Part shown: piece after piece, positions 34,938-44,685 of the stretch
Layout of the letters: each line of letters starts with the position of its first letter
Numbering within the stretch: the first letter of the stretch is position 1
Source: Chlorobiota bacterium
GTDB lineage: Bacteria > Bacteroidota > Bacteroidia > Bacteroidales > JAADGE01
Length of the DNA: 64,000 bases
Direction of reading: 5' to 3'
NCBI GenBank assembly: GCA_013152535.1
Contig: JAADGE010000013.1
Location: 1-64,000, forward strand
Program-made: the position numbers and the translations under genes
Notes under the pieces: generated by a model
The model's input: the letters and a program-made list of their open reading frames with translations, nothing else
What the model was told of the DNA's origin: nothing
The model's database searches: none

Positions 34938-37262
34938 ATGAAAATTTTACTTCCTATATATTTTTTCCTTACATTAAATATTTCGGTTTTTGCACAAACA
35001 ATAACAATAAAAGGAACTGTTTCCGAAGCCGAAACCGGAGAAGTTGTTATAAATGCAATAATAAATACTGATGACGGAAAATACGGAACGTTGACAAATA
35101 CCTACGGATTCTACTCTCTTACCATTCCTTCCGACACAAAAAAATTACATTATAACAGTATCGGATATTCCGAAAAAATTATTGACCTGACAAATCTTAA
35201 AATACATACAATAAATGTTGAATTATCGGAAAATATTAATGAATTGGGCGAGGTTACTATTACCGGAGAGGCTGCAGATAAAAACATTAAGACGGCAGAA
35301 ACCGGTGTTAATGCCATAAGTCCGAAAGATACAAAAATTATTCCCGTAATTTTCGGGGAACAGGATATTTTAAAAACCATTCAACTATTACCGGGAATTA
35401 AACCGGCAGGAGAAGGTAACAGCGGATTTTATGTTCGCGGAGGAGGTGCCGACGAAAATCTTATTTTATTAGATGAAGCTCCTGTTTATAATGCATCGCA
35501 TTTAATGGGATTTTTTTCTGTTTTTAATTCTGATGCCGTAAAAAATGTGAAAATTTATAAAGGCACGGCACCGGCACAATACGGCGGACGACTTTCATCG
35601 GTTCTTGATATTCAAATGAATGAAGGAAATCTAAAACACTTTACGGCAAACGGCGGCATCGGATTAATCTCATCTCGCCTGACCGTAGAAACTCCGATTA
35701 TTAAAGACAAAGCATCATTAATAATTTCAGGCAGAAGAACTTATGCCGACTTATTCCTTGCTTTTGCACCCAAAGAAGAACAACGCAACAGTACCTTGTA
35801 TTTTTATGATTTGAATTCAAAAGCAAATTGGAAAATCAATAATAATAATCGTGTTTATCTGTCAGGATATTTCGGAAGAGATGTTTTCATATTTAGTGAT
35901 ATTATGAGTATGAATTGGGGAAATGTTACCGGCACGGCACGTTGGAACCACATTTTCAATGAAAAATTATTTTTGAATACTTCTGTTATTTACAGCAAAT
36001 ACGATTATCAAATCGGTATCGGGCTTCTTGCCGATTCCGGAAAAGTAAAGCTGAATTCCGCAATTAAAGATTTTCATGTGAAAGAAGATTTTCAATATTT
36101 TCATAACAGCAAAAATCTGTTTCGTTTCGGATTAAGTTCAATATATCACACATTTTTACCGGGCGAAGTAGATGCAAGCGAAGTGAGTTTTTTAAATGAC
36201 ATCAGCGTAGAAAATAAATATGCTTTTGAAAATGCGGTTTATGTTTCACATGAAATTGAGATTCTTGACAATTTAAAAGCCGTTTACGGTTTACGATTAT
36301 CTGCTTTTTGTGTATTGGGTCCGAGTACGGTATATGAATTTGACAATCGACAACAACCGATTGATTCTGTTTTGTACACAAAAAATGAAAGTATTAAAAC
36401 TTATAAAAATTTTGAGCCGCGATTTTCTTTAAATTATATCATAAACAAACAAAATTCTGTTAAAGCTGCTTACACTCGAAATGCCCAATACGTTCATTTA
36501 CTGTCAAACTCAACCTCATCAACACCGGCCGATATTTGGTATCCCGCAACAAAAATTGTCCCGCCCGGAACTGCTGATTTATATTCCGTCGGTTATTACA
36601 AAAACATTTCAAACAACATGTTTGAGACTTCAATTGAACTGTATTACAAAGACTTACATAATGTTATTGATTACAGAAACGGAGCAAACGTAATGGTTAA
36701 TAAATATTTGGAAGCGGAATTGGTTTTCGGAAAAGGTTGGTCATACGGTACCGAGGTTTATTTAAAAAAACAAAAAGGAAAATTAACCGGCTGGATTAGT
36801 TACACTTGGTCGAAAACAGAACGTAAATTTGATGAAATAAATAACGGTTTAGCTTTCTCGGCAAGACATGACAGGACACATGATTTTTCAATAACAGCTA
36901 TTTATAAATTGAATAAACGTTTCAGTTTTGCTGCAACCTGGGTTTATTATACCGGCGATGCCGTAACATTTCCTTCGGGAAGATATATTATTGACGGACA
37001 CATTGTGTCTCTTTACACAGAACGCAACGGTTACCGCATGCCGGAATATCACCGTGCCGATGTAAGTATCACATATTATAACAAAAAGAAAAAACATTGG
37101 GAATCAAACTGGAACCTTTCGGCTTACAATGTGTATGCACGAAAAAATGCTTATCAAATTACTTTCAGACCGATAAATAAAAATTCCAGTCAGTTTGAAG
37201 CCGTTCGTTTAGCATTATTTTCAATTATTCCGTCTGTTTCTTACAGTTTTTCGTTTCGGTAA
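34938..37262 (+). CDS. TonB-dependent receptor with carboxypeptidase-regulatory-like N-terminus
   Basis: 774 residues. Signal 1-18 (FAQ), CarboxypepD_reg-like domain at about 22-110 (IKGTVSEAETGEVVINAIIN), plug at about 130-235 (LLPGIKPAGEGNSGFYVRGG then DENLILLDEAPVYN), beta-barrel to the C-terminus ending in FRF-type aromatic (SYSFSFR). No SusD partner follows, so it is more likely an iron-siderophore or vitamin receptor than a glycan receptor. The next gene converges. Confidence 0.9.
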   Translation: MKILLPIYFFLTLNISVFAQTITIKGTVSEAETGEVVINAIINTDDGKYGTLTNTYGFYSLTIPSDTKKLHYNSIGYSEKIIDLTNLKIHTINVELSENINELGEVTITGEAADKNIKTAETGVNAISPKDTKIIPVIFGEQDILKTIQLLPGIKPAGEGNSGFYVRGGGADENLILLDEAPVYNASHLMGFFSVFNSDAVKNVKIYKGTAPAQYGGRLSSVLDIQMNEGNLKHFTANGGIGLISSRLTVETPIIKDKASLIISGRRTYADLFLAFAPKEEQRNSTLYFYDLNSKANWKINNNNRVYLSGYFGRDVFIFSDIMSMNWGNVTGTARWNHIFNEKLFLNTSVIYSKYDYQIGIGLLADSGKVKLNSAIKDFHVKEDFQYFHNSKNLFRFGLSSIYHTFLPGEVDASEVSFLNDISVENKYAFENAVYVSHEIEILDNLKAVYGLRLSAFCVLGPSTVYEFDNRQQPIDSVLYTKNESIKTYKNFEPRFSLNYIINKQNSVKAAYTRNAQYVHLLSNSTSSTPADIWYPATKIVPPGTADLYSVGYYKNISNNMFETSIELYYKDLHNVIDYRNGANVMVNKYLEAELVFGKGWSYGTEVYLKKQKGKLTGWISYTWSKTERKFDEINNGLAFSARHDRTHDFSITAIYKLNKRFSFAATWVYYTGDAVTFPSGRYIIDGHIVSLYTERNGYRMPEYHRADVSITYYNKKKKHWESNWNLSAYNVYARKNAYQITFRPINKNSSQFEAVRLALFSIIPSVSYSFSFR

Positions 37263-37276
37263 ATTGTTGACGATTG

Positions 37277-38152
37277 TTATTTCCTTTTTCTCTTATCTTT
37301 TTTCCATTGCCAATAAAAATAAGGAAAAACAGGTATCGGAAATGTTTGTTTTGCTTCTATATCAGAAAAATATCCGTTTATTGCAACAAGTTCAATTCTC
37401 ATATCTCTCAAAATACCGAATTTATTTTTATAAAACGGGGCGATTCTGAAGCCATAATTAAATTGACGTTTTCTCGGAATATTTTCCAGATATGTTAAAG
37501 TTGAACCGTATGTATAACCTATATGATAACTAATCCAATCAGACGGTCTGTAATCAATTCCAAAAGAAAAATTAGGATTCCAACTATTATTGAACGTTTT
37601 AGTCTGAAAATTCAAAGAGTCATTATTCTGCATAACTAATTCTCTAATATAGTCAACACCAACAGACAAGTTAACGTACCAATTATCTTTTATCCGATAC
37701 CCGACAGTTGGTTTAAAATGAAAATATGACCCGTTTTCCCACATTGTTAAAGATGGCGTTTCAAACCGTTGAAGAGTATCCCAAAAATGAACAAACATTG
37801 CTTCAACCCCGATTGTTGGTATAAATCCTTTTTGTTCATTAAATCTGTATCTGAAATTTAAACTCGGAATTGGTTTTTTCAGTTCAGAAAATGCACCGAA
37901 TATCCAAGGTAATAAATCAATTTGTGCTGTAAGTTTATCGGTAATCCCCACAAACGCCCAACTCGGAAAAGGAAGTGTTTGTAAGGATTGGGCATATATC
38001 CATTCTCCCTTTTTAAGTGTATAAGGTGTTATGCAATCAATGGGGTGAAGATAAATGTCATCTTTCAGGGAGTTTATTTTTCGAATTGTATCCGTTTGTC
38101 CTAATAGTAATAACGGAAACAAAATTAATATGATGAGTGTTAGTTTTTTCAT
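37277..38152 (-). CDS. Secreted outer-membrane protein, unknown
   Basis: 291 residues. Signal peptide 1-19 (LLLLGQTD). The mature protein is beta-rich with repeated aromatic strands (PSLNFRYRFNE; FHFKPTVGYRI; NWYVNLSVGVDYI; SFGIDYRPSDW; FNYGFRIAPFY), consistent with a transmembrane beta-barrel of 10-12 strands. It ends with a basic tail (WQWKKDKRKRK) that is unusual for a barrel. Function unknown. Confidence 0.6.
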   Translation of the reverse strand: MKKLTLIILILFPLLLLGQTDTIRKINSLKDDIYLHPIDCITPYTLKKGEWIYAQSLQTLPFPSWAFVGITDKLTAQIDLLPWIFGAFSELKKPIPSLNFRYRFNEQKGFIPTIGVEAMFVHFWDTLQRFETPSLTMWENGSYFHFKPTVGYRIKDNWYVNLSVGVDYIRELVMQNNDSLNFQTKTFNNSWNPNFSFGIDYRPSDWISYHIGYTYGSTLTYLENIPRKRQFNYGFRIAPFYKNKFGILRDMRIELVAINGYFSDIEAKQTFPIPVFPYFYWQWKKDKRKRK

Positions 38153-38195
38153 TTTAAAATTCCCGTAACAATTAGTATATCAACACAAAAAACAA

Positions 38196-39152
38196 TTACT
38201 CTTTTGCAACTTTTAATTCCTGTTTTTTTGTTCGTTTTGCCCACCAAGTACTGAGTAACAAACCGGAAGCAATATGCCAAATCCCCCACATTGCTGCAAT
38301 AAAAGCAATACCGCCGTACCCGTCAGGGAAAATATGTTTGTTGAAAATTAAGACCAAAGCAATACCGGAATTTTGGATACCGGTTTCAATGGTAATGGTT
38401 TTTCTGTCTAAAATTGATAAAAAAGAAACACGTGAAATTGTATTCCCGATACCGAAAGCAATCATATTATGAAAGAAAACAATCGGTAATAATAAAATAA
38501 AATAATTCATAAAATGACCAAAATTGGCCAAAACGGCTCCGGCTATAAATCCAATAAAAGCCATAACGGAAATCCATTTTATCGGTTTGATAATTTTTTC
38601 TGTTAATTTCGGAAAACGCCTGGCAAACCAAAGACCTGCAACCAAAGGAATTCCCATTAAAATGATGATTGTCTGAAACACATGTTGCCACGGTATTTCA
38701 ATCGGATGTGCCAACGGTACCGTGCTGATATACAGCTCACTCCAAAAAACAAAATTCAGAGGTGTCATAATTATTGAAAGCATATCGGAAAATGCCGTTA
38801 ATGTAACGGATAATGCCGTATTTCCTTTTGCCACAGACGTCATAAAATTAGAAACATTGCCGCCCGGACAAGAAGCAACCAGCAACATTCCGAGAGATAT
38901 AGAAACGGGAAATTTCAATAAAATAACCAATAAATACGTAACTGCCGGTAACAGCAAAAATTGAGCAACAAGACCGATTATAACGGATTTTGGATTTTTT
39001 GTAATTTGAAGAAAGTTTTCACGTTTTATACCGAGAGCAACACCGAACATTATAAATGCAATGGTAATATTCATTGCCATTAATCCGGCTTCATTAAAAT
39101 TTAACTTTATTGCATCTAACGGTTGAAGTAGTGAATTATATTTTTCAAACAT
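38196..39152 (-). CDS. Bile acid:sodium symporter family transporter
   Basis: 318 residues with about nine or ten membrane segments. FIMFGVALGIKRENF, SCPGGNVSNFMTSVAKGNTALSVT and IETGIQNSGIALVL are BASS/SBF motifs: the GGNxSN motif binds sodium, and GIQNSGIA lies at the crossover. Substrates range from bile acids to pantoate and organic acids; this one is unknown. Confidence 0.9.
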   Translation of the reverse strand: MFEKYNSLLQPLDAIKLNFNEAGLMAMNITIAFIMFGVALGIKRENFLQITKNPKSVIIGLVAQFLLLPAVTYLLVILLKFPVSISLGMLLVASCPGGNVSNFMTSVAKGNTALSVTLTAFSDMLSIIMTPLNFVFWSELYISTVPLAHPIEIPWQHVFQTIIILMGIPLVAGLWFARRFPKLTEKIIKPIKWISVMAFIGFIAGAVLANFGHFMNYFILLLPIVFFHNMIAFGIGNTISRVSFLSILDRKTITIETGIQNSGIALVLIFNKHIFPDGYGGIAFIAAMWGIWHIASGLLLSTWWAKRTKKQELKVAKE

Positions 39153-39189
39153 CTTTATTTGTTTAAGGTGCTAATATATAAACTTTAAT

Positions 39190-39662
39190 TTATTTTTCTA
39201 ATTTCTTTAAAATTAATTCGGGTTCAAAACCTCTCGATGCTGCAAAGCGTATAAGTTTTTGCTTTTGTTTACAGTTATCCTCATCTTTTATACTTTTCCT
39301 TTTTTGTTTCAGTAAATATTCGAGTGTTTCAATATATTTTTCTTTTTGTATTTCAGATAAGGCATCATTTATTAAATTTTCGGGGACTTTCTTTTTAAAC
39401 AGCATGGTTCGTATTTTAATTTTATTTTAATTTTTCCCCACTTATTAAATTCAAATTTATCTCTTACATAATATTTTACAAATCGCACTTCATCTATAAA
39501 TTTTTGCTCTTCAAGTTGATTTATAATATTATCATATTCGTCGGGGTTTGCTTTCCATTCATACAATTTTTTCCGAATATCCGACTTACACTTTTCGGCT
39601 TTGCTGCACAAATACATTGCTTTGTTAAGTGCTTTTTGATATGTTATGTATTTTTGTTGCAT
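39190..39662 (-). pseudogene. recX: Regulatory protein RecX, frameshifted by an 11-bp tandem duplication
   Basis: RecX limits RecA filament activity. The first frame gives 96 residues (MQQKYITYQKALNKAMYLCS ... EFNKWGKIKIK, then junk), the second (start 39405) gives VPENLINDALSEIQKEKYIE ... GFEPELILKKLEK. At the junction the 11 bp ATTTTAATTTT is repeated exactly at 39413-39423 and 39424-39434. Removing one copy gives KWGKIKIRTMLFKKKVPENL and an intact 153-residue RecX. No other defect is visible. If the assembly is right, RecA inhibition is lost in this cell. Confidence 0.88.
39413..39434. repeat. Perfect 11-bp tandem duplication inside recX
   Basis: ATTTTAATTTT occurs twice in a row with no intervening base. 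It is the sole cause of the recX frameshift. Confidence 0.95.
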
Positions 39663-39689
39663 CTTAGTTCAGACGTACATTAAACTTTT

Positions 39690-41588
39690 TTATTCTACAA
39701 CCGCTGTTTTACTTAAAATTAAATGTTTATATTTTTCAGATGGTGAAGAAATAAAATCTCCGATACCGTATTCATTCCATTTTTTATCAACTAAATTTAT
39801 TGTTTTCTTATCAGAAGCAACAATATCCGGCCAATCTCTTTTGAAATTATCAATATCGGCACGCTTCCGAGTTCCGTCAATTACAAAATGTGAAACTTCT
39901 CCGATGTCTTCCGATTTGAGAACTGAACAATCTCGTATAGGTTCAATATTATTAGCAAAAATCCATGTTGTTTGTTCAATATCAAAAACATTGACAGGAA
40001 AATCAACAAAAATCAAAAACTTTACTTTTTTTATACCTGCCTCTTTTACAATACTTTGTGCCAATTTATTCACCTGTTGTTTTTTGCTTTTTTCTATTGA
40101 AATAAAAAGAAAAGAAATATCGTCTTTTAAAAGTTCATCATTTATCTCCTTAATTTCAGGATATTTATTTTTTACCGAAAGAATATCAATTTCTATCGTT
40201 TTAGTGTTAATGTTAATCGCATTTGTATCATTCTTTTCTTCATTGTATTTTTTAGTTGCATCAATTCCGAGTTTGCTGCCGTATGCAAACTTACTTGACG
40301 AATGGTCGAGAACATCCAAAGGTCCTTTCATAAAAATGATATCACTTTCGGGATTTACGTTTTCGGATAAAACTTGTGCTGCTTGTTTGTAATCGGAAAT
40401 TTTAACCTCTTCATCAAAAACCGTCAGTATTTTATTAAACATCATTTGACCGGCACCCCAAAGGGAACTCATAACTTTTTGAGCATGCCCTGCAAAACTT
40501 TTTTTAATGCTTACAAGTGTGAGATTATGAGCAACTCCTGCATTCGGAATATTCATATCCGTCATTTCGGGAAGCATTGTTAATTTAATAGGTGCTAAAA
40601 AAATACGTTCTGTTGCTTTTGCAATCCAAGCATCTTCCATTGGCGGAATTCCTACTACGGTTGCAGGATATACGGCATTTTTTTTATGTGTTATACATGT
40701 TACGTGAAATTTCGGATACCAATCCGGCAAAGAAAAAAAGCCGGTGTGATCGCCAAAAGGTCCTTCCCAAATAAAATCTTCCTGCGGGTCAACAAAACCT
40801 TCAATAATTATGTCGGCTTCAGCCGGAACTTCAATATTCTGCGTTACGGCTTTTACAAGTTTTACTTTTTCTTTACGAAGAAATCCGGCAAGCATATATT
40901 CATCGATATTATCGGGCAGCGGAGCAGTTGCCGCATAAGTCAATGCCGGATGTCCGCCGAGAGCAACAGCAATCGGCATTTTTTTTCCGAGTTTTTTATA
41001 TTCCGAAAAGTGCCTTGCTCCTGTTTTGTGTTTATGCCAGTGCATTCCCGTTATGTCTTTTCCGAATACTTGCATACGGTACATTCCTACATTGCGAATG
41101 CCCGTATTCGGATCTTTTGTAATTACTTGCGGGAAGGTTATAAATTTTCCGCCGTCGCGACTCCAAGTTTTTAAAATCGGAAGAATTGATAAATCCGGAT
41201 TTGTATGAATGATTTCCTGTGATTTTCCTTTTCCGGAAACGGTTTTCGGCATATATGACGATAAAGATGCAAGTTCGGGTAACATTTTTAGTTTTTCAAA
41301 AAATCCTTTTTTAGGAGAAGTCAAACTTTTAAACATTGCGTCCAACTCCTCTCCTGTTTCATTAAAATCATCAACTCCGAAAGCAATTTGCATTCTTTTT
41401 TCCGAACCCAAAGCATTAATTAATACAGGAAAATAGGTTCCGTTATTTTCAAACAACAAAGCTTTTCCTCCGTCGGGCAATTTCGACATACGATCTGCAA
41501 TTTCTGCAATTTCGAGTTCGGTATTAACTTTTGTTTTTATTCTGAAGAGTTCTCCGGCTTGTTCTGTTTTTTTTATGAAGTTTTGCAT
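39690..41588 (-). CDS. UbiD family decarboxylase
   Basis: 632 residues, prenylated-FMN-dependent decarboxylase, often assigned to menaquinone or aromatic acid metabolism in Bacteroidota. FRIKTKVNTELEIAEIADRM starts the domain; later FPQVITKDPNTGIRNVGMYR, GHPALTYAATAPLP, EGPFGDHTGFF and AVYPATVVGIPPMEDAW are standard UbiD motifs. The C-terminal extension (about 480-620) is as in long UbiD proteins. No UbiX neighbour is in the window. Same strand as the kinase gene upstream, 47 bp apart. Confidence 0.88.
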   Translation of the reverse strand: MQNFIKKTEQAGELFRIKTKVNTELEIAEIADRMSKLPDGGKALLFENNGTYFPVLINALGSEKRMQIAFGVDDFNETGEELDAMFKSLTSPKKGFFEKLKMLPELASLSSYMPKTVSGKGKSQEIIHTNPDLSILPILKTWSRDGGKFITFPQVITKDPNTGIRNVGMYRMQVFGKDITGMHWHKHKTGARHFSEYKKLGKKMPIAVALGGHPALTYAATAPLPDNIDEYMLAGFLRKEKVKLVKAVTQNIEVPAEADIIIEGFVDPQEDFIWEGPFGDHTGFFSLPDWYPKFHVTCITHKKNAVYPATVVGIPPMEDAWIAKATERIFLAPIKLTMLPEMTDMNIPNAGVAHNLTLVSIKKSFAGHAQKVMSSLWGAGQMMFNKILTVFDEEVKISDYKQAAQVLSENVNPESDIIFMKGPLDVLDHSSSKFAYGSKLGIDATKKYNEEKNDTNAININTKTIEIDILSVKNKYPEIKEINDELLKDDISFLFISIEKSKKQQVNKLAQSIVKEAGIKKVKFLIFVDFPVNVFDIEQTTWIFANNIEPIRDCSVLKSEDIGEVSHFVIDGTRKRADIDNFKRDWPDIVASDKKTINLVDKKWNEYGIGDFISSPSEKYKHLILSKTAVVE

Positions 41589-41635
41589 TTATTTGTTTTG
41601 TCAAAGTAATTGATTTATTGCCTTAGAAAGTTTAC

Positions 41636-43366
41636 TTACAGTGTTTGTGAATAAAATTTTAACATTTTTTGTTCTGTATCATAAACATATAATAAATTTT
41701 CTTTACTTTTTATTTTATACAAAAGAATACCGTCGTGCGGTAAATATTCGTATTTTTTTGCTTCGTATGTTTTTCCTTCATCATTTGTTCGTTTTAGCAT
41801 ATCTCCGAGAAACCAGCGTCCGCCTCGCCTGCCCTTTTTTACGGTTCTGATTTTAACATCTTCGTTTAATTTAACGGATATTACTTCTTCATTATCAAAA
41901 ATTATTAATAACTGTCTGTTTTTTGTTTCTGTATTGAACAACAATGCTGCAAAATCCTGCTTTCCGTTATTATTATAATCTCCGAAAGCAACTGTATTCA
42001 TTTCAAAGCTCTTTTTATTTTCGGGGATTATTTTCCACGCAGTTTCGTTATTTTCATAATACTGATTTTCAACAAAATAATTACGCAAAGCCAATTTAAA
42101 CTCCGCAGGAATAATATTCCCTGCAATACTGTTGCCCATAATTGCATTAATTTGAACAAATGCATGGGAAACTTCTAAATCTTTTTCAAAAACATATCCG
42201 ATGTTATTTCTTAAACTTTTAACTTTATACCAAGGTTTTTTTATAATCCCGTCAGACGGTTTTTTTATAATTTTTACAGTCTCACCATAATGCAAATTTT
42301 CAATTTTTTCGGCATTTAAACTATCCCCTTTCAAAAGAAATGTATTATTGTCAATTACACGCCGTTCATCTTTTTTCGATAAGAAATAAAGCCCGGTAAT
42401 AATGATTGCAGAAAAAGCAATTGCTGCCATCAGCATAATTAAATTTTGCCAAAAGCCGGTTCCGAAGGTTGGTTTAATAACATCTATATCAGCAGCATCT
42501 ATTATTCTGGTTTGTAAAGAAATATTTGTTCCTTTGGTTTTCTTTTTTTGAGCACTCAGCAAATTTATACTGAACTCTTCACAAGCCTGATATCGATTAA
42601 TCGGATTATTTTCCGTTGCTTTTCGGATAATTGATTTCATTTTATCAGACACACCGACATAAAAAGCTGCCGGATCCGGAAAGGGTTGTGTTACAATTTT
42701 ATTATAAATATCATATTCGCTTAAATTCTTATCATATGGATATTGTCCTGTAAGAACATAAAATAAGGTTGCTCCTATTGAATATATATCGGTTCTTCTG
42801 TCCAAAACCTTGCCTTTTACTTGTTGCGGACTCATAAAAATAGTTGTGCCGAGTTTTGAGCCGCCTTGCGTTATTAATGCTTGATTTTTCCGTAAATGTT
42901 TTGCTATTCCGAAATCTATTAGTTTTACCGTATCATCGGAAGTTATCATAATATTAGAGGGCTTTATATCTCTGTGTATTATGTTTTTAGAGTGCATATG
43001 TCCGACGGCATCCAGTACCTGTAATATAATTTTTATTGCTCTTGACTGCGGTACCGGACCCGTTACCAAATCTACATATTCGTCCAGTGTTTGACCTTTT
43101 ACATATTCTGTAATAATAAAAGTACCTGAGTCATTTTCAAAATAATCGTAAAGAGTAACGATATTAGGGTGGTTAAGACGAGAAAGGAGTTTTGCTTCAT
43201 TAAAAAAACGTGCTTTGTATTGCGGATTTTTTTGGAGAATCGGATTTAACATTTTAACTGCTGCCTTCTTTTTTAAATATTTATGAATGCCGAGATAAAC
43301 GGTTGACATTCCGCCCTCTTCGATAATCTCATCTATTTCATAATTATTTAAATATTTTCCTATCAT
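41636..43366 (-). CDS. Membrane Ser/Thr protein kinase with C-terminal SH3-like domain
   Basis: 576 residues. Hanks-type kinase domain at about 8-270: EEGGMSTVYLG (16-26), Lys38 (AAVKML), HRDIKPSNIM (131-140), DFGIAKHL (151-158), GTTIFMSPQQV. A membrane helix at about 310-328 is followed by an SH3b-type region with HYGETVKIIKKPSDGIIK, then a beta domain of unknown type. The PP2C gene ends 10 bp upstream on the same strand, so the pair is an operon (phosphatase then kinase). Confidence 0.92.
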   Translation of the reverse strand: MIGKYLNNYEIDEIIEEGGMSTVYLGIHKYLKKKAAVKMLNPILQKNPQYKARFFNEAKLLSRLNHPNIVTLYDYFENDSGTFIITEYVKGQTLDEYVDLVTGPVPQSRAIKIILQVLDAVGHMHSKNIIHRDIKPSNIMITSDDTVKLIDFGIAKHLRKNQALITQGGSKLGTTIFMSPQQVKGKVLDRRTDIYSIGATLFYVLTGQYPYDKNLSEYDIYNKIVTQPFPDPAAFYVGVSDKMKSIIRKATENNPINRYQACEEFSINLLSAQKKKTKGTNISLQTRIIDAADIDVIKPTFGTGFWQNLIMLMAAIAFSAIIITGLYFLSKKDERRVIDNNTFLLKGDSLNAEKIENLHYGETVKIIKKPSDGIIKKPWYKVKSLRNNIGYVFEKDLEVSHAFVQINAIMGNSIAGNIIPAEFKLALRNYFVENQYYENNETAWKIIPENKKSFEMNTVAFGDYNNNGKQDFAALLFNTETKNRQLLIIFDNEEVISVKLNEDVKIRTVKKGRRGGRWFLGDMLKRTNDEGKTYEAKKYEYLPHDGILLYKIKSKENLLYVYDTEQKMLKFYSQTL

Positions 43367-43376
43367 TATTTACAAT

Positions 43377-44486
43377 TTAATTGGCGGATTTATAGTGTAT
43401 TGTTTCTCCGGGGTAAAAATAAAATTCATTTTTATTATTAATTTTTAAAATATCAATTATTGTACGTTTATTAATGCCGGGATATGAATAAATATTCCGC
43501 CCTATTTTATAAAACTTATTATCTGTTGTATTTATTTTATAAGTTAATTCATCTGTTACAGATATATCTGTTGTATTTTGTCGAGATATTGTCGGGTTTT
43601 TTATATCAAAAAAATAATTAAACAGAAACAGTGCGTTGATAATTAAAAACAGAAATGCTAAAATTGCAATTAGTTTTAAATTTTTTTTCTTTTTCTCGGA
43701 TTTCGGGATATAGTTTTTTCCCGATTTATTCCCTGTATTATAAAATTGTATAAGCTGTACCGTAATATTGTCGTTTCCTCCGGCTTTTAATGCTTTTTTA
43801 AGCAGTGTATTTGCCTTCTTTTTTATATCTTTTTCTTCTGTTAAAATCTTGAGTATTTCCTCATCGGTTATTTCATTATGCAAACCGTCCGAACACATTA
43901 AAATTAAATCATCGTCCGCAGGAAAAATCGGTTTTTGATTAATGCCGGGCTTAACCTGTTCATTTATACCTACTGCATTATAAATAATGTTTTTTTGCGG
44001 ATAATCTTCTGCTTCCTTTGCTGTAATTTTCTTTTCTTTCAGCAATTTCATAACCAAAGAATGGTCTTCGGTCAATTTAAATAATTTTTTACCGGTTTGA
44101 TAATAAATTCGGCTGTCTCCGGCATGTGCAAAAAACACTTTATTGTCTCTTATCAAAACAATCGTAAGTGTTGTTCCGGGAAAAACATTGATTTCCGGTT
44201 GTGCTAATTTTTCTCTTATTTGATTGTTTGCAAAATCTATTGCTTCTGATATTAATTTTTTTTCATCATCGAACCAATCTTCGGAAATAAACTTTTTAAT
44301 ATGTTTTATTGTTTGTTTTGCTGCTTTTTTTCCTCCGGGAATTCCTCCCATTCCGTCACAAAGCACAAATACAGCTCCGTTGACACTTTCAAAATAATCA
44401 AAAGCATCCTGATTTTCTGCACGAACAAGTCCTTTATGCGATTTCCCGCAAACTTGATATATTTTCAGTTGTTGTGTTTGGCTCAC
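43377..44486 (-). CDS. PP2C-family protein phosphatase with membrane helix
   Basis: 369 residues from a GTG start (GTGAGCCAAAC, with GAGG just upstream). PPM domain at about 10-250: ENQDAFDYFE, VLCDGMGGIPGGKKAA, FAHAGDSRIYY, LMCSDGLHNEITDEEI, GGNDNITVQLI; these supply the metal-binding aspartates. A membrane helix at about 275-293 precedes a LysM-like C-terminal segment that includes YSYPGINKRTIIDILKIN. Opposes the kinase encoded just downstream; an FHA protein gene lies 7 kb away. Confidence 0.9.
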   Translation of the reverse strand: MSQTQQLKIYQVCGKSHKGLVRAENQDAFDYFESVNGAVFVLCDGMGGIPGGKKAAKQTIKHIKKFISEDWFDDEKKLISEAIDFANNQIREKLAQPEINVFPGTTLTIVLIRDNKVFFAHAGDSRIYYQTGKKLFKLTEDHSLVMKLLKEKKITAKEAEDYPQKNIIYNAVGINEQVKPGINQKPIFPADDDLILMCSDGLHNEITDEEILKILTEEKDIKKKANTLLKKALKAGGNDNITVQLIQFYNTGNKSGKNYIPKSEKKKKNLKLIAILAFLFLIINALFLFNYFFDIKNPTISRQNTTDISVTDELTYKINTTDNKFYKIGRNIYSYPGINKRTIIDILKINNKNEFYFYPGETIHYKSAN

Positions 44487-44515
44487 CTCAATAAAACTTG
44501 ATGTAAAATTAATGA

Positions 44516-44572
44516 TTTTTCGGAGACTGAAAGCTAAAATCTTTAAATCAAAACAATTTTTTACTTTTGTGA
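44516..44572. repeat. Direct repeat A bracketing the accessory block
   Basis: 57 bp beginning TTTTTCGGAGACTGAAA and ending TTTTTTACTTTTGTGA, nearly identical to 47468-47524. It lies between the PP2C gene and the first duplicated pair. Here the copy drives no plus-strand gene, so its TACTTTTG box appears stranded. Confidence 0.85.
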
Positions 44573-44685
44573 TACTTCGAAATATCTGACCACGTCAGAA
44601 TTAATTAAAAGTTTCTGATATCTAAAAAGATTAATCTGCCGTTTGTCAGGATGAGACTCTGCGATTTTTAAACGGATGAAAATAT
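44573..44685. other. Noncoding spacer before duplicated pair a
   Basis: No gene seen. The last 15-20 bp (AACGGATGAAAATATTTACA) repeat the sequence before pair b at 46098, marking the left edge of the duplicated unit. Confidence 0.4.

Noticed and set aside
39646-40392. 248-codon plus-strand frame opposite the UbiD gene
   Set aside because: Its sequence is antisense of conserved UbiD motifs and shows no family; low-complexity content follows from the complement strand.
40686-41174. 162-codon plus-strand frame opposite the UbiD gene
   Set aside because: Antisense of the conserved UbiD region.
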